Origin: Nitrosospira sp.
Lineage (GTDB): Bacteria > Pseudomonadota > Gammaproteobacteria > Burkholderiales > Nitrosomonadaceae
Assembly (NCBI GenBank): GCA_013697655.1
Contig: JACCWK010000230.1
Coordinates: 1 to 33,731 of the forward strand
Length of the DNA: 33,731 nt
Direction: 5' to 3'
Part shown: piece by piece, positions 9,768 to 19,078 of the stretch
Numbering within the stretch: the first letter of the stretch is position 1
How the letters are laid out: the number at the start of each line of letters is the position of its first letter
Position numbers and translations under genes: made by a program
The notes under the pieces: model-generated
Database searches by the model: none
The model's input: the letters and a program-made list of their open reading frames with translations, nothing else
Told to the model about the DNA's origin: nothing

Positions 9768-11516
9768 TTACATTTTTTCCGGAGCGCTTACGCCCAGTAA
9801 TTCCAGGCCGTTAATCAACACTTGCCGTATCGCAGCAATGAGTCCTAGCCGGGCGAGTCGAAGCGGAGCTTCCGGCACGAGGAAACGGGTAGCATTATAG
9901 TAACTGTGAAATTCGCCCGCCAGTTCCCTGAGATAGAAGGCGATCAGATGAGGGGAAAGGTCGCCGCCCGCCACCTCTACGATCTCAGGATAATCGATCA
10001 GCTTTTGCATTAGAGATAGTTCTGCGGGGTCCGTAAGCGGAGACATATCCGCAGCGACAAGCTGGGTAGCATCTTCCCCCCACTGTTCTAGCACACTGCA
10101 AATCCTTGCATGAGCATATTGCACGTAATATACAGGGTTATCATTGCTTTGGGATTTAGCCAGATCCAGATCAAAATCCAGATGCTGGTCGCTTTTGCGC
10201 AGCACGTAAAAAAATCGTGCCGCATCGTTGCCCACTTCTCTGCGTAATTCCCGTAACGTAATAAATTCGCCCGAGCGGGTAGACATGGGAGCTTTTTGGC
10301 CATTACGATAAAGCACCGCGAACTGCACCAAAGCTATTTCGAGCTTTTCAGGATCAAGCGCCAATGCCTGCATCGCACTTTTTACCCGCGGAATATATCC
10401 GTGGTGGTCGGCTCCCCACACATCGATAACACGCTCAAAGCCCCGTTCAAATTTATTAAGGTGATAAGCGATGTCGGAAGCGAAATAAGTGAACTGCCCA
10501 TTTTCCCGCTGCACGACCCGGTCTTTTTCGTCCCCGAAATCGGTGGAACGGAACCATCGAGCGCCGTCCTGCTCGTATAAATAATTTTTTTGCCCGAGCA
10601 ATTGAATTGCATATGCTACCTTGCCGCTATCGAATAACGATTGTTCGGAGAACCACGTATCGAAAACTACGCCGAATTCCGTCAAGTCATTGCGGCAATC
10701 CCCCAATTGTTCCGTCAGAACAAAATTGTGAATATACGCATAATCCTGACCCAGTAATTTTTTGGCGTTGGCGATTAATCCGTCGAGCTGCGCTTCGGTA
10801 TCGGTATCTGCTTCCAGGGAGAGGCCTTCGAATAATAAATCAGGGCGATGCAAATAACGTCCGCCATGCGCCTTATAAATCAGTCGGGCCATATCGCGTA
10901 CATATTCGCCCTGATATGCGTTTCTGGGAAAACTTGAGATGGCCTCATTCAATTCCAGATACCGCAGCCAGGTGGAAAGGGCCAGAATATCCATCTGTCG
11001 CCCTGCATCGTTGACATAATATTCACGCGCGACAGAAAAGCCGTTAGCTTCCAGTACATTGGCAAGGCTTGCGCCAAATGCCGCGCCGCGTCCGTGACCC
11101 ACATGCAACGGGCCCGTGGGATTGGCCGAAACAAATTCCACCTGAATTTTTTTGGCCGCACCGATGTTACTATGGCCAAACTTTTTGCCGCTTTCCAGCA
11201 CGTAGCCCGGAAACCGTTGTTTGACGGAGATTTTGAGAAACAGATTAATAAAGCCTGCACCCGCAATCTCGATTTTTTCCAGATAGGGTGAAACGGACAA
11301 CGTATTGATGAGTAATACGGCGATATCACGTGGATTTTTGTGCAATCGCCGTGCCAGTTGCATTGCCAGATTGCAGGAATAATCGCCTTGGCTTGCATGC
11401 TTCGGGCGGGCGAATTCGATATCCGTGTCGGAACCCAACGGTGCGATCTCCGTCAGGGCAGGACGCAGAAGTTCGGTGAAATGAAATTTCAAATTGGGCT
11501 GGGCTGATAGGGGCAT
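9768..11516 (-). CDS. argS: Arginyl-tRNA synthetase
   Basis: Class I aminoacyl-tRNA synthetase that charges tRNA-Arg. From the ATG at 11516 it is 582 residues. An N-terminal additional domain contacts the tRNA D-loop. The HIGH motif reads HVGH (138-141, in ANPTGPLHVGHGRG). The KMSKS-equivalent reads MSTRSGEF, as usual for ArgS enzymes that lack a canonical KMSKS. A C-terminal DALR anticodon-binding domain includes the YYNATRFL region. A GTG ten codons earlier (11546) is also in frame, but it lies just after a TATAAT sequence and may be upstream of the transcript start, so ATG is preferred. Neither start has a clear ribosome binding site. It is the first gene of the reverse operon. Confidence 0.93.
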   Translation of the reverse strand: MPLSAQPNLKFHFTELLRPALTEIAPLGSDTDIEFARPKHASQGDYSCNLAMQLARRLHKNPRDIAVLLINTLSVSPYLEKIEIAGAGFINLFLKISVKQRFPGYVLESGKKFGHSNIGAAKKIQVEFVSANPTGPLHVGHGRGAAFGASLANVLEANGFSVAREYYVNDAGRQMDILALSTWLRYLELNEAISSFPRNAYQGEYVRDMARLIYKAHGGRYLHRPDLLFEGLSLEADTDTEAQLDGLIANAKKLLGQDYAYIHNFVLTEQLGDCRNDLTEFGVVFDTWFSEQSLFDSGKVAYAIQLLGQKNYLYEQDGARWFRSTDFGDEKDRVVQRENGQFTYFASDIAYHLNKFERGFERVIDVWGADHHGYIPRVKSAMQALALDPEKLEIALVQFAVLYRNGQKAPMSTRSGEFITLRELRREVGNDAARFFYVLRKSDQHLDFDLDLAKSQSNDNPVYYVQYAHARICSVLEQWGEDATQLVAADMSPLTDPAELSLMQKLIDYPEIVEVAGGDLSPHLIAFYLRELAGEFHSYYNATRFLVPEAPLRLARLGLIAAIRQVLINGLELLGVSAPEKM

Positions 11517-11549
11517 GGGTACATCATGAGTGCAAATCGTAGGCACGTT

Positions 11550-11578
11550 ATTATAACGATATGGTATGGATTATGCTC
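11550..11578 (-). promoter_or_regulatory. Candidate sigma-70 promoter for the argS operon
   Basis: On the reverse strand a perfect -10 hexamer TATAAT (11550-11555) lies about 35 bases before the preferred argS ATG. A weak -35 (GAGCAT, 11573-11578) sits 17 bases upstream. Transcription would begin near 11543, which argues against the GTG at 11546 as start codon. Confidence 0.35.
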
Positions 11579-11747
11579 GTCAGTGAAGTTGGACGGGCCT
11601 GGAATGGGCTAACGGGCTGAAAATACTGAGAGAAAATCAGGTATCAGTCGCGTGCCCCTGATTGGCTTTTGATGGGAAGGCACCTTGACTGCAAAATCGA
11701 TGCTTGTTGCCCTTGGCCGATTTGTAAGGCATTTTTGTCGCCATATG

Positions 11748-13013
11748 TCACCATCGCAATCTCAGATAGCCTTCTGTTTCAGCGAAATTAAAGCGCACCA
11801 CATTGGCGCCGCGGCGTATCGGCGCCTGCTTTGGGAGAGGCTTGAATGGCCCGGCGGCTGAATGAGATCGCTCCATTCGTAGACTTCGTTCGCGCGGCGA
11901 GAAAATTCTCAGTTCAAATTGTCCGGCGCGGATTTCCCGCAGACGGGGAGCAAATGGCTGCGCCAGTGGTTCGCCAATGAAGACGCCTTCCCCTGGCCAC
12001 ACTACGCTCTTCCAGTAGGCTTCGATGGCGCTTGCACCAAGCGCGTAGTGGAACATGGCAATTGCTGGAACCGGAAACTTTTGCATATAGTTGCAGGGTT
12101 CCACTACGGTACCGTAGCTTGCCGTGGCGCCTGCCTCCAACCAGCGCAGACTGCTCATCTGGCTTGAGTTGGTAAGCTGTCCGCCACCCGATGTCAAATG
12201 ATCAGCCAACGCTCCCGGCAGGAAATCCAGTGTATGGAGTTGCGGCACGTGGGCAAGTCCTGTGAAGTAGAACAGGACGTCATGACGATCAGTGATTGCG
12301 TCAGTTTCGAGAATTTCGATAGGAAAAACACCGTCTAATTCTTTTGCGGTTTTCGCGAAATAAGTTGCTCGCACGCTACGTCCCTTATCCGGGGTAATGA
12401 TCAGGTAAGCACGTCCTTCCGGAAAGCTATGGTCCGCAGCGACTCCTCGATCGATAAGCGCCTTGACCTGCTCGAAATTGACTCCTGCCAGCATCATCGC
12501 CGGTCTTAAATGGTGATCGTTAAAAGGATGAAGGCTGGAAGAGTTGAAGTATGGGCTAGGCGTAGTGGGTTTGCACCCCGACGAGCAATAGCCCTCATCG
12601 AAGCCAAATGCCAGTGCAGAGGTCAGAGACATGCACTCTACTCGGTACGGATCGGTCCAGGCGACGGCGTAGGCTTGAACATGAGCGGGAGTAGCTCGGT
12701 CAATCTCCGTCTTCAGTTTTAGGAACTCATCCTTCGAAAAAGCAGTGCGGCCCGGTGGGAAATTCAGGTGAATCATGTTGGCTGCTGGGATATGGCGCGC
12801 CTTCTGATAGTAATCGCCGATTTGCCGTGATAGCTGATCCTCGTCGTTAACGATGACAGCGAGACTGTCCGGGGTCAGCCCCGTAGGCGGCAACTGAACT
12901 CGCACCTGCGCCTCTGCAACCCATGGCTGGAACAGCAGAGCCATTAGCAACACTGCAAGGAGATGTACTAAAACCTTCGTCATGGATAACCGGGCAGCAT
13001 CGCGGCGGGGCAT
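11748..13013 (-). CDS. TIGR03790 family protein (exported, function unknown)
   Basis: A 421-residue protein with an N-terminal signal sequence. A second in-frame Met at residue 11 would give a more compact signal peptide, ending WVAEAQ. Neither ATG has a ribosome binding site. After the signal come PDSLAVIVNDEDQLSRQIG and YYQKARHIP, typical of the TIGR03790 family. From established knowledge, that family occurs sporadically in Cyanobacteria, Planctomycetes, Verrucomicrobia and Proteobacteria. It is confined to species that carry exosortase, the PEP-CTERM protein-sorting enzyme. No PEP-CTERM tail or exosortase is seen in this window. The gene is divergent from the rhomboid gene (141 bp apart). 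Biochemical role is unknown. Confidence 0.8.
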   Translation of the reverse strand: MPRRDAARLSMTKVLVHLLAVLLMALLFQPWVAEAQVRVQLPPTGLTPDSLAVIVNDEDQLSRQIGDYYQKARHIPAANMIHLNFPPGRTAFSKDEFLKLKTEIDRATPAHVQAYAVAWTDPYRVECMSLTSALAFGFDEGYCSSGCKPTTPSPYFNSSSLHPFNDHHLRPAMMLAGVNFEQVKALIDRGVAADHSFPEGRAYLIITPDKGRSVRATYFAKTAKELDGVFPIEILETDAITDRHDVLFYFTGLAHVPQLHTLDFLPGALADHLTSGGGQLTNSSQMSSLRWLEAGATASYGTVVEPCNYMQKFPVPAIAMFHYALGASAIEAYWKSVVWPGEGVFIGEPLAQPFAPRLREIRAGQFELRIFSPRERSLRMERSHSAAGPFKPLPKQAPIRRGANVVRFNFAETEGYLRLRW

Positions 13014-13154
13014 GTGTTCATATGTTCATATGCAAGGAGCCGTATTCTGAATCTTCGCCAGGTTTGAATGCTTTCCACGAAGCGGAGCTCGCAAACGTTG
13101 ATTCTGGAAATATCACTCTCTCTAGAGCGTATTACATAAGCAAGCTTAGTCCTC

Positions 13155-14318
13155 ATGCATAATAACGATTCACGGAAAATGAGTCCACCCTCCATGCAGT
13201 CTCTCCATGATCTTCTTTATCAGCATGTGCCACGCGTACCGGTTACGCAATTGCTGGTGAGCCTCAATCTACTGGTTTTCATAGCCATGCTGGCTGGAGG
13301 AGCGGATCTGTGGCATTCGTCCAATAGCGTACAATTGGCTTGGGGAGCCAATTTTGGCCCTGCCACACAGGATGGAGAGTGGTGGCGGCTGGGTAGCGCC
13401 ATGTTCCTCCACTTCGGCATTGTCCACCTGACATTGAATCTTTGGGCGCTCTGGGATGGGGGGCGGCTCGTTGAACGCATGTATGGGCACGCCCGTTTTG
13501 CTGGTATCTATTTCGCTAGCGGATTGACAGGCAATCTGTTATCGCTCGTCGCACATAAAGGGTTAGCCATTTCTGGTGGTGCGTCAGGCGCCATCTTTGG
13601 CATCTATGGCGCTCTGCTGATATTTCTCTGGCGCGAGCGCCGCAACCTTCATCCAGAGGAGTTCCGCTGGTTTTTCTGGGGAGCGGCTGGTTTTGCAGCG
13701 GCTTCTCTTTTTCTCGGTCTGTTAATTACCGGCATCGACAATGCTGCGCATATTGGCGGTTTTCTGACTGGAATGCTTGGCGGAATAATATTTGCGCGAC
13801 CCATCAACATAGTAAATCCTGTAACTCATCGCAAACGCCTGCTTGCAGCATGCGTTTTAGCCTTGGCAATTGCCATACTGATCAGTCAGATTCCTGTGCG
13901 CGCTTACCGTTGGAGCGAAGAGGCGCTAGCGCGTAAGGAGATTGGAGAGTTTTTGCGTGACGATGTCGCGATCAGCCAAGCATGGAAGAGCATACTTAAT
14001 CAAGGCAAGCGGGGTGACATCTCGTTCGACGAGCTCGCGGGGCGCATCGACACAGCTGTTGGCGACCGCTATGAAGAAAGCTTTGAACAGCTTTCCCATC
14101 TTCCACCCGATCCTGCATTGCCTTCCGCAGCTACGGTGGAGATACTGCGCCACTATGCTGAACGTCGCCGCGATGCCTCACGCGCGCTGGCAGAAGGACT
14201 GCGCGCCAATAAGCCCGCTCTGATTCGCGACGCCCTGGAAATGGAGAAACATTCGCGGCAACTGACTCAACCTGATAGAAACGATAGAGAGCCGATTAAG
14301 AAACTGGATAAGGAATAG
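13155..14318 (+). CDS. Rhomboid-family intramembrane serine protease
   Basis: A polytopic inner-membrane protease that cuts transmembrane substrates within the bilayer. The 387 residues have a core of about six helices. HLTLN (Asn95) is the oxyanion residue, GGASGAIFG carries nucleophile Ser144, and NAAHIGGFLTG carries catalytic His199. This is the Ser-His dyad arrangement of GlpG. A seventh helix (about 225-243) is followed by a soluble, charged C-terminal region of about 140 residues with no family I recognise. There is no strong ribosome binding site at the ATG; Met9 (13179) with CGGA upstream is an alternative. It is divergent from the TIGR03790 gene. It lacks the short, rhombosortase-like form. 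Substrates unknown. Confidence 0.88.
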   Translation: MHNNDSRKMSPPSMQSLHDLLYQHVPRVPVTQLLVSLNLLVFIAMLAGGADLWHSSNSVQLAWGANFGPATQDGEWWRLGSAMFLHFGIVHLTLNLWALWDGGRLVERMYGHARFAGIYFASGLTGNLLSLVAHKGLAISGGASGAIFGIYGALLIFLWRERRNLHPEEFRWFFWGAAGFAAASLFLGLLITGIDNAAHIGGFLTGMLGGIIFARPINIVNPVTHRKRLLAACVLALAIAILISQIPVRAYRWSEEALARKEIGEFLRDDVAISQAWKSILNQGKRGDISFDELAGRIDTAVGDRYEESFEQLSHLPPDPALPSAATVEILRHYAERRRDASRALAEGLRANKPALIRDALEMEKHSRQLTQPDRNDREPIKKLDKE

Positions 14319-14464
14319 GTGTGCCGAGAGTCCGTGATGCCTAGGATGACCAGTGAAGAACGTACCGCTTGGCATCCCCTTTCATCCCTTATTCAAGATC
14401 AGCCACGGCAATCGAGATTCTTTTTGCAAGCGGAACTCCGTGCTGTGAAGCGGCTTGATCTTGT

Positions 14465-14476
14465 TTAAGCGCTTAA
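14465..14476. other. 12-base perfect palindrome upstream of nrdA
   Basis: TTAAGCGCTTAA is self-complementary and is followed by a T-rich stretch (14477-14491). It could be a protein-binding dyad upstream of the nrdA promoter or part of a weak end signal for the rhomboid transcript. Confidence 0.3.
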
Positions 14477-14514
14477 GCTTTTCTTTTATTTAGAGACATG
14501 CGAACAAAAAAATT

Positions 14515-14546
14515 TTGACACCTATCAGGAAATATTGCACTATTAT
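14515..14546 (+). promoter_or_regulatory. Candidate nrdAB promoter
   Basis: A perfect -35 hexamer TTGACA (14515-14520) is followed by TATTAT (14541-14546). The 20-base spacing is long; a poorer hexamer CACTAT (14538-14543) gives 17. Transcription would start near 14550, immediately before the two NrdR-like boxes, leaving a leader of about 135 bases before nrdA. Confidence 0.35.
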
Positions 14547-14561
14547 GGCATGTGCCTCTAT

Positions 14562-14609
14562 GCACTAATAGTGGTGAGATAAGATCAAACTAAGTACTAG
14601 ATGTTGTGG
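14562..14609 (+). promoter_or_regulatory. Tandem NrdR-box-like operator upstream of nrdAB
   Basis: Two 16-base sites fit the NrdR box pattern (ACACWATATWTTGTGT). Box 1 (14562-14577) reads GCACTAATAGTGGTGA, keeping CACTA and GTG at the right distance. Box 2 (14594-14609) reads GTACTAGATGTTGTGG, keeping ACTA, AT and TTGTG. The gap is 16 bases, so the centres are 32 bases apart, about three helical turns. Paired NrdR boxes with 15-16 base gaps are typical before nrd operons. NrdR is the ATP/dATP-sensing repressor of ribonucleotide reductase genes. Confidence 0.6.
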
Positions 14610-14685
14610 TTTAGTCAATCCCCTCAGCAGCTAGTTTCAGTCAATGGGAAAGGGTTATTTCCGTAATAAATGAGGAGAAGCCGAG

Positions 14686-17529
14686 ATGCAGCTTGCAACA
14701 GATAATACAAACCACGCGGCCATGCCGGGAGAGGTTCCTTCAGCCCATTCCAGCCAAGGTCGGCGTTATTCCGAATACAAGATCATTCGCCGCAATGGCT
14801 CTGTGGTCCCTTTCGAGCCGAACAAGATTTCTATCGCCATGACGAAGGCGTTCATCGCTGTCAATGGTGGTCAAGGTGTGGCTTCCGCCAAGGTGCGCGA
14901 AGTGGTGGCACGGCTAACCGATGATGTAGTGAATGCGTTGATTCGCCGCCAGCCTGTAGGTGGGACTTTTCATATTGAGGATATCCAGGATCAGGTAGAA
15001 CTGGCGTTGATGCGTTCCGGCGAACACGATGTGGCGCGCTCTTACGTGCTTTACCGCGAAGATCGCGCACGGAAGCGGGCGAAGCAGAAAGAAATGGCGG
15101 TAGTGGAGTCGCCCGCCAGCATTCTGAATGTATTGGAAAATGGCCGCAAAACCCCACTCGACACGGCTCAATTGCTGGCGCTGATCGAATCTTCCTGCGC
15201 GGGTTTGGGCGAGGGGGTGAACGCCACGCTGATACTTAAGGCCACTTTGAAGGACCTGTACGATGGGGTGCCGGTGGAAGAGGTAAGAAAATCGGCGATT
15301 CTATCAGCGCGCGCGCTGATAGAAAAAGAACCCGCGTATAGCTATGTCACCGCGCGACTGTTATTGCATACCATTCGTTTCGAGGTGCTGGGTGAAGAAG
15401 TCATACAGCAGGCGATGACGGAGAGATATGCAGATTATTTCCCCGATTTCATCAAGAGAGGGATTGATGCCGAGTTGCTGGATGAGCGTCTGGCGCAGTT
15501 TGATCTGCCGCGTTTGGCTAAAATCCTGGATGCTGCTCGCGATCTGAAATTTGGTTATCTTGGTTTGCAAACTCTATATGATCGTTATTTTTTGCATATT
15601 CAAGACCGGCGCATCGAGTTGCCGCAGGCATTCTTCATGCGGGTGGCTATGGGGCTTGCACTGAACGAAATTGACCGCGAGGAGCGCGCCATAGAGTTCT
15701 ACCATGTGTTGTCAAATTTCGATTTCATGAGTTCTACCCCGACCCTGTTTAATTCGGGCACGCGGCGCTCGCAGTTGTCTTCGTGTTATCTGACTACCGT
15801 GGCGGATAATCTCGATGGCATTTACGAAGCGATCAAGGAAAACGCCCTGCTCGCCAAGTATGCCGGAGGACTCGGCAATGATTGGACGTCGGTGCGAGCA
15901 ATGGGTTCGCACATCAAGGGTACCAATGGCAAGTCACAAGGCGTGGTGCCGTTTCTCAAAGTGGTGTCCGACACGGCAGTAGCGGTGAATCAAGGCGGCA
16001 AGCGCAAAGGTGCGGTTTGCTCCTACCTGGAATCATGGCATCTGGATATCGAGGAGTTTCTGGAGCTGCGCAAGAATACTGGCGATGACCGCCGCCGTAC
16101 CCATGATATGAACACTGCCAATTGGGTTCCCGATCTGTTCATGAAACGGGTAATGGAGGGGGGCGAGTGGACGCTTTTCTCTCCCTCCGACGTGCCCGAT
16201 CTGCATGAAAAGTTTGGTAAGCAGTTTGAGCAGGCTTATCTCGCCTATGAGGAAAAAGCCGCGCGCGGCGAACTGGACCTGTACAAGAAACTTCCCGCGC
16301 AACAGTTATGGCGCAAGATGCTCAGCATGCTGTTTGAAACCGGGCACCCGTGGATTACTTTCAAAGATCCGTGCAATATCCGCTCGCCGCAAAATCACGT
16401 CGGAGTGGTGCACAGCTCTAATCTCTGTACCGAAATCACCCTGAACACCAATGATCACGAAATCGCCGTGTGCAATCTCGGTTCGGTCAATCTGGCGGCA
16501 CACATCAATGACGGGGAGCTCGATGCATGCAAGCTCAAGCGCACTGTCAGTACAGCCATGCGCATGCTGGACAACGTAATTGACATCAATTTTTACGCGG
16601 TAGCCAAGGCGCGCAATTCAAATCTCAAGCATCGCCCGGTGGGGTTGGGTATCATGGGTTTCCAGGATTGCCTGCATATGCTGCGTATCCCCTACGCCTC
16701 AAAAGAGGCGGTGGAATTTGCCGATCATGCAATGGAAGCGATTGCGTACCACGCTTATTGGTCTTCCACCGAGATGGCCGAAGAGCGCGGCTGTTATGCT
16801 TCCTATCGCGGCAGCCTCTGGGACCGCGGGATCCTTCCTCAGGATACCCTGGATCTGTTGCGCGAAGAGCGGGGAGGGTATGTCGAAGTAGATATGTCGG
16901 CCACGCTGGAATGGGGTGCATTGCGCGAACGCATCAAAAAGCACGGCATGCGTAATTCCAACTGTCTGGCAATTGCTCCGACCGCAACCATTTCCAACAT
17001 TATCGGCGTATCCGCCAGTATCGAGCCGACTTATCAGAATCTTTACGTCAAATCCAATTTGTCGGGAGAGTTCACCATGGCTAACGAGTGCCTGGTAAAT
17101 GATCTGAAAAAACTGGGGCTTTGGGACGAAGTGATGATTTCTGATCTAAAGTATTTTGATGGTGTCTTAAGTAAGATAGACCGGGTGCCGGCTGACATTC
17201 GCAGGCTTTATGCCACTGCTTTCGAGGTCGAGTCCCATTGGTTGATCGAAGCGGCCGCCCGGCGGCAGAAGTGGATTGATCAAGCGCAGTCACTCAATAT
17301 CTACATGGCGGGTGTTTCCGGTAAAAAACTGGATGAGACCTATAAACTGGCATGGTTACGCGGTTTGAAAACCACCTATTATCTGCGCACGCTTGGAGCG
17401 ACTTCGGCGGAAAAATCCACGGTCAAAGCGGGTGTCTTGAACGCGGTGCCCACAGAGGGAGATATGAGCTCGGCGACCGACTTGAAGTATTGTTCCATTG
17501 ATGACACCGAGTGCGAGTCATGCCAATGA
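14686..17529 (+). CDS. nrdA: Ribonucleoside-diphosphate reductase class Ia, alpha subunit
   Basis: Large subunit that reduces ribonucleoside diphosphates to deoxyribonucleotides in the cytoplasm. At 947 residues it is much longer than E. coli NrdA (761). The extra sequence is N-terminal: an ATP-cone (about 31-125, starting [18 protein letters not shown]) and a second cone-like segment (about 143-235). Catalytic residues are all visible: redox pair Cys367 (SSCYLTT) and Cys596 (AVCNLGS), thiyl-radical Cys581 with Glu583 (NLCTEITL), radical-transfer Tyr898-Tyr899 (TTYYLRT), and the swinging C-terminal pair Cys943/Cys946 (CESCQ). The start is supported by GAGGAG eight bases upstream. The nrdB ATG follows 32 bp after the stop. 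Two NrdR-like boxes lie upstream. Confidence 0.96.
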   Translation: MQLATDNTNHAAMPGEVPSAHSSQGRRYSEYKIIRRNGSVVPFEPNKISIAMTKAFIAVNGGQGVASAKVREVVARLTDDVVNALIRRQPVGGTFHIEDIQDQVELALMRSGEHDVARSYVLYREDRARKRAKQKEMAVVESPASILNVLENGRKTPLDTAQLLALIESSCAGLGEGVNATLILKATLKDLYDGVPVEEVRKSAILSARALIEKEPAYSYVTARLLLHTIRFEVLGEEVIQQAMTERYADYFPDFIKRGIDAELLDERLAQFDLPRLAKILDAARDLKFGYLGLQTLYDRYFLHIQDRRIELPQAFFMRVAMGLALNEIDREERAIEFYHVLSNFDFMSSTPTLFNSGTRRSQLSSCYLTTVADNLDGIYEAIKENALLAKYAGGLGNDWTSVRAMGSHIKGTNGKSQGVVPFLKVVSDTAVAVNQGGKRKGAVCSYLESWHLDIEEFLELRKNTGDDRRRTHDMNTANWVPDLFMKRVMEGGEWTLFSPSDVPDLHEKFGKQFEQAYLAYEEKAARGELDLYKKLPAQQLWRKMLSMLFETGHPWITFKDPCNIRSPQNHVGVVHSSNLCTEITLNTNDHEIAVCNLGSVNLAAHINDGELDACKLKRTVSTAMRMLDNVIDINFYAVAKARNSNLKHRPVGLGIMGFQDCLHMLRIPYASKEAVEFADHAMEAIAYHAYWSSTEMAEERGCYASYRGSLWDRGILPQDTLDLLREERGGYVEVDMSATLEWGALRERIKKHGMRNSNCLAIAPTATISNIIGVSASIEPTYQNLYVKSNLSGEFTMANECLVNDLKKLGLWDEVMISDLKYFDGVLSKIDRVPADIRRLYATAFEVESHWLIEAAARRQKWIDQAQSLNIYMAGVSGKKLDETYKLAWLRGLKTTYYLRTLGATSAEKSTVKAGVLNAVPTEGDMSSATDLKYCSIDDTECESCQ

Positions 17530-17561
17530 TCCGCGAAGTATCAGAAATAAAGGAGAAGAGT

Positions 17562-18755
17562 ATGCTGACATTTGAAGATGAGACCGGGCAATCAGAGAAA
17601 CCGCTGATGAATGGAACACTGAGCGATGCACAAATGCTAATGACATCCCGGCCAAGCCTGGCTGCTAGTCGCGTGACGAGTATCAGAGGTATTGAAGAAA
17701 GTGGTGAAGGGGAACGTTATGTCGCCGGTAATGCCAATCGTCGCGTGTCGGTGGAAGATAAGCGCATTATCAACTGCAAAGCAGATGTGAATCAGTTAGT
17801 GCCGTTCAAATACAAGTGGGCATGGGAGAAATATCTTTCCGCCTGTGCCAATCACTGGATGCCACAGGAAATCAACATGAGCCGCGATATTGCTCTCTGG
17901 AAAGATCCCAATGGGCTGACTGAGGACGAGCGCCGCCTGGTCAAACGTAACCTGGGTTTTTTTGTTACCGCTGATTCGCTGGCTGCCAACAATATCGTTC
18001 TTGGCACCTACCGGCACATCACCAATCCGGAATGTCGGCAATACCTGTTGCGCCAAGCATTTGAAGAAGCAATTCATACGCATGCTTATCAGTACATTGT
18101 CGAGTCGTTGGGACTGGACGAGGGAGAAATTTTCAATGCCTATCATGAAGTGACATCCATCCGCGAAAAGGATGAATTTCTGATCCCGTTTATTGACACG
18201 CTCACCGATCCAAAATTCAAGACCGGCACGCCTGAGGCTGATCAGAAACTACTGAGAAGCCTGATCGTGTTTGCTTGCATCATGGAGGGACTCTTCTTCT
18301 ACGTTGGTTTTGCGCAAATCCTGGCGCTTGGAAGACAGAACAAAATGACCGGTGCGGCAGAACAGTACCAATATATCTTGCGGGACGAATCCATGCACTG
18401 CAATTTCGGTATAGATGTCATTAATCAGATTAAAATGGAAAATCCACATCTATGGACCAAAGCGTTTCGGGACGAGATCAATGAACTGATGCAGAAAGCC
18501 GTGGAATTGGAATACCGTTATGCCGAGGACACTTTGCCGCGCGGTGTTTTGGGACTGAACGCGCCGATGTTCAAGGAATATCTGCGCTACATCGCCAACC
18601 GTCGTTGCCAGCAGATTGGTCTGGATATGCTTTATCCGGGGGCAAACAACCCTTTCCCGTGGATGTCTGAAATGATTGATTTAAAAAAAGAGAAAAACTT
18701 TTTTGAAACTCGCGTTACCGAGTATCAGACCGGTGGCGCGCTCAACTGGGAATAA
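17562..18755 (+). CDS. nrdB: Ribonucleoside-diphosphate reductase class Ia, beta subunit
   Basis: Small subunit that holds the diiron-tyrosyl radical and passes it to NrdA. Ligands follow E. coli spacing exactly: Asp138, Glu169, His172, Glu242, Glu276 and His279. The radical Tyr176 lies four residues after His172 (EEAIHTHAY). The open frame extends back to a GTG inside nrdA, but the ATG at 17562 is preferred because AAAGGAG lies 7 bases upstream; this gives 397 residues. The C-terminal tail ([12 protein letters not shown]) is the usual NrdA-docking segment. It is co-transcribed with nrdA. The conserved tyrosine argues for a normal tyrosyl-radical enzyme, not the Mn/Fe type that carries Phe at that site. 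Confidence 0.96.
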   Translation: MLTFEDETGQSEKPLMNGTLSDAQMLMTSRPSLAASRVTSIRGIEESGEGERYVAGNANRRVSVEDKRIINCKADVNQLVPFKYKWAWEKYLSACANHWMPQEINMSRDIALWKDPNGLTEDERRLVKRNLGFFVTADSLAANNIVLGTYRHITNPECRQYLLRQAFEEAIHTHAYQYIVESLGLDEGEIFNAYHEVTSIREKDEFLIPFIDTLTDPKFKTGTPEADQKLLRSLIVFACIMEGLFFYVGFAQILALGRQNKMTGAAEQYQYILRDESMHCNFGIDVINQIKMENPHLWTKAFRDEINELMQKAVELEYRYAEDTLPRGVLGLNAPMFKEYLRYIANRRCQQIGLDMLYPGANNPFPWMSEMIDLKKEKNFFETRVTEYQTGGALNWE

Positions 18756-19078
18756 AACAGATAACCAGGATATGCATTGATTCTTTATCTTGCCGGTAAT
18801 GCTTTCAGCCTGTGACCAAGTTCATGGCAATGGCATGTACACGTAACAATGGCTTGACTGGCCTCGGTATGACGAACGATGATGTTATCTGCTTGCGATG
18901 CATTTAAGGACTATCTTGCAAATAGGCGAAGAAGCCATGCTGCATGAAATGAACTGCTGCCTGATAGGGTGAGCGCGGCTCAATATTTTTCCGCTAACCC
19001 CCGTAATTATGCATGTAGCGGTAGGTGTAGTAAACGTAGTGAGTGATAATCCCATGTAACTTTAATCTGGAGGTTGAA
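18756..19078. other. Intergenic region between nrdB and the histone-like gene
   Basis: No gene or RNA is recognised. A short hairpin TGAGC-GCG-GCTCA (18970-18982), followed after three bases by five T (18986-18990), could be a weak terminator. A good ribosome binding site, TGGAGG, ends the region before 19079. No convincing -35/-10 pair was found for the histone-like gene. Confidence 0.4.

Noticed and set aside
11635-11663. AATCAGG/CCTGATT inverted repeat between argS and the TIGR03790 gene
   Set aside because: Seven-bp arms with a 15-base loop and no T-run; within chance expectation.
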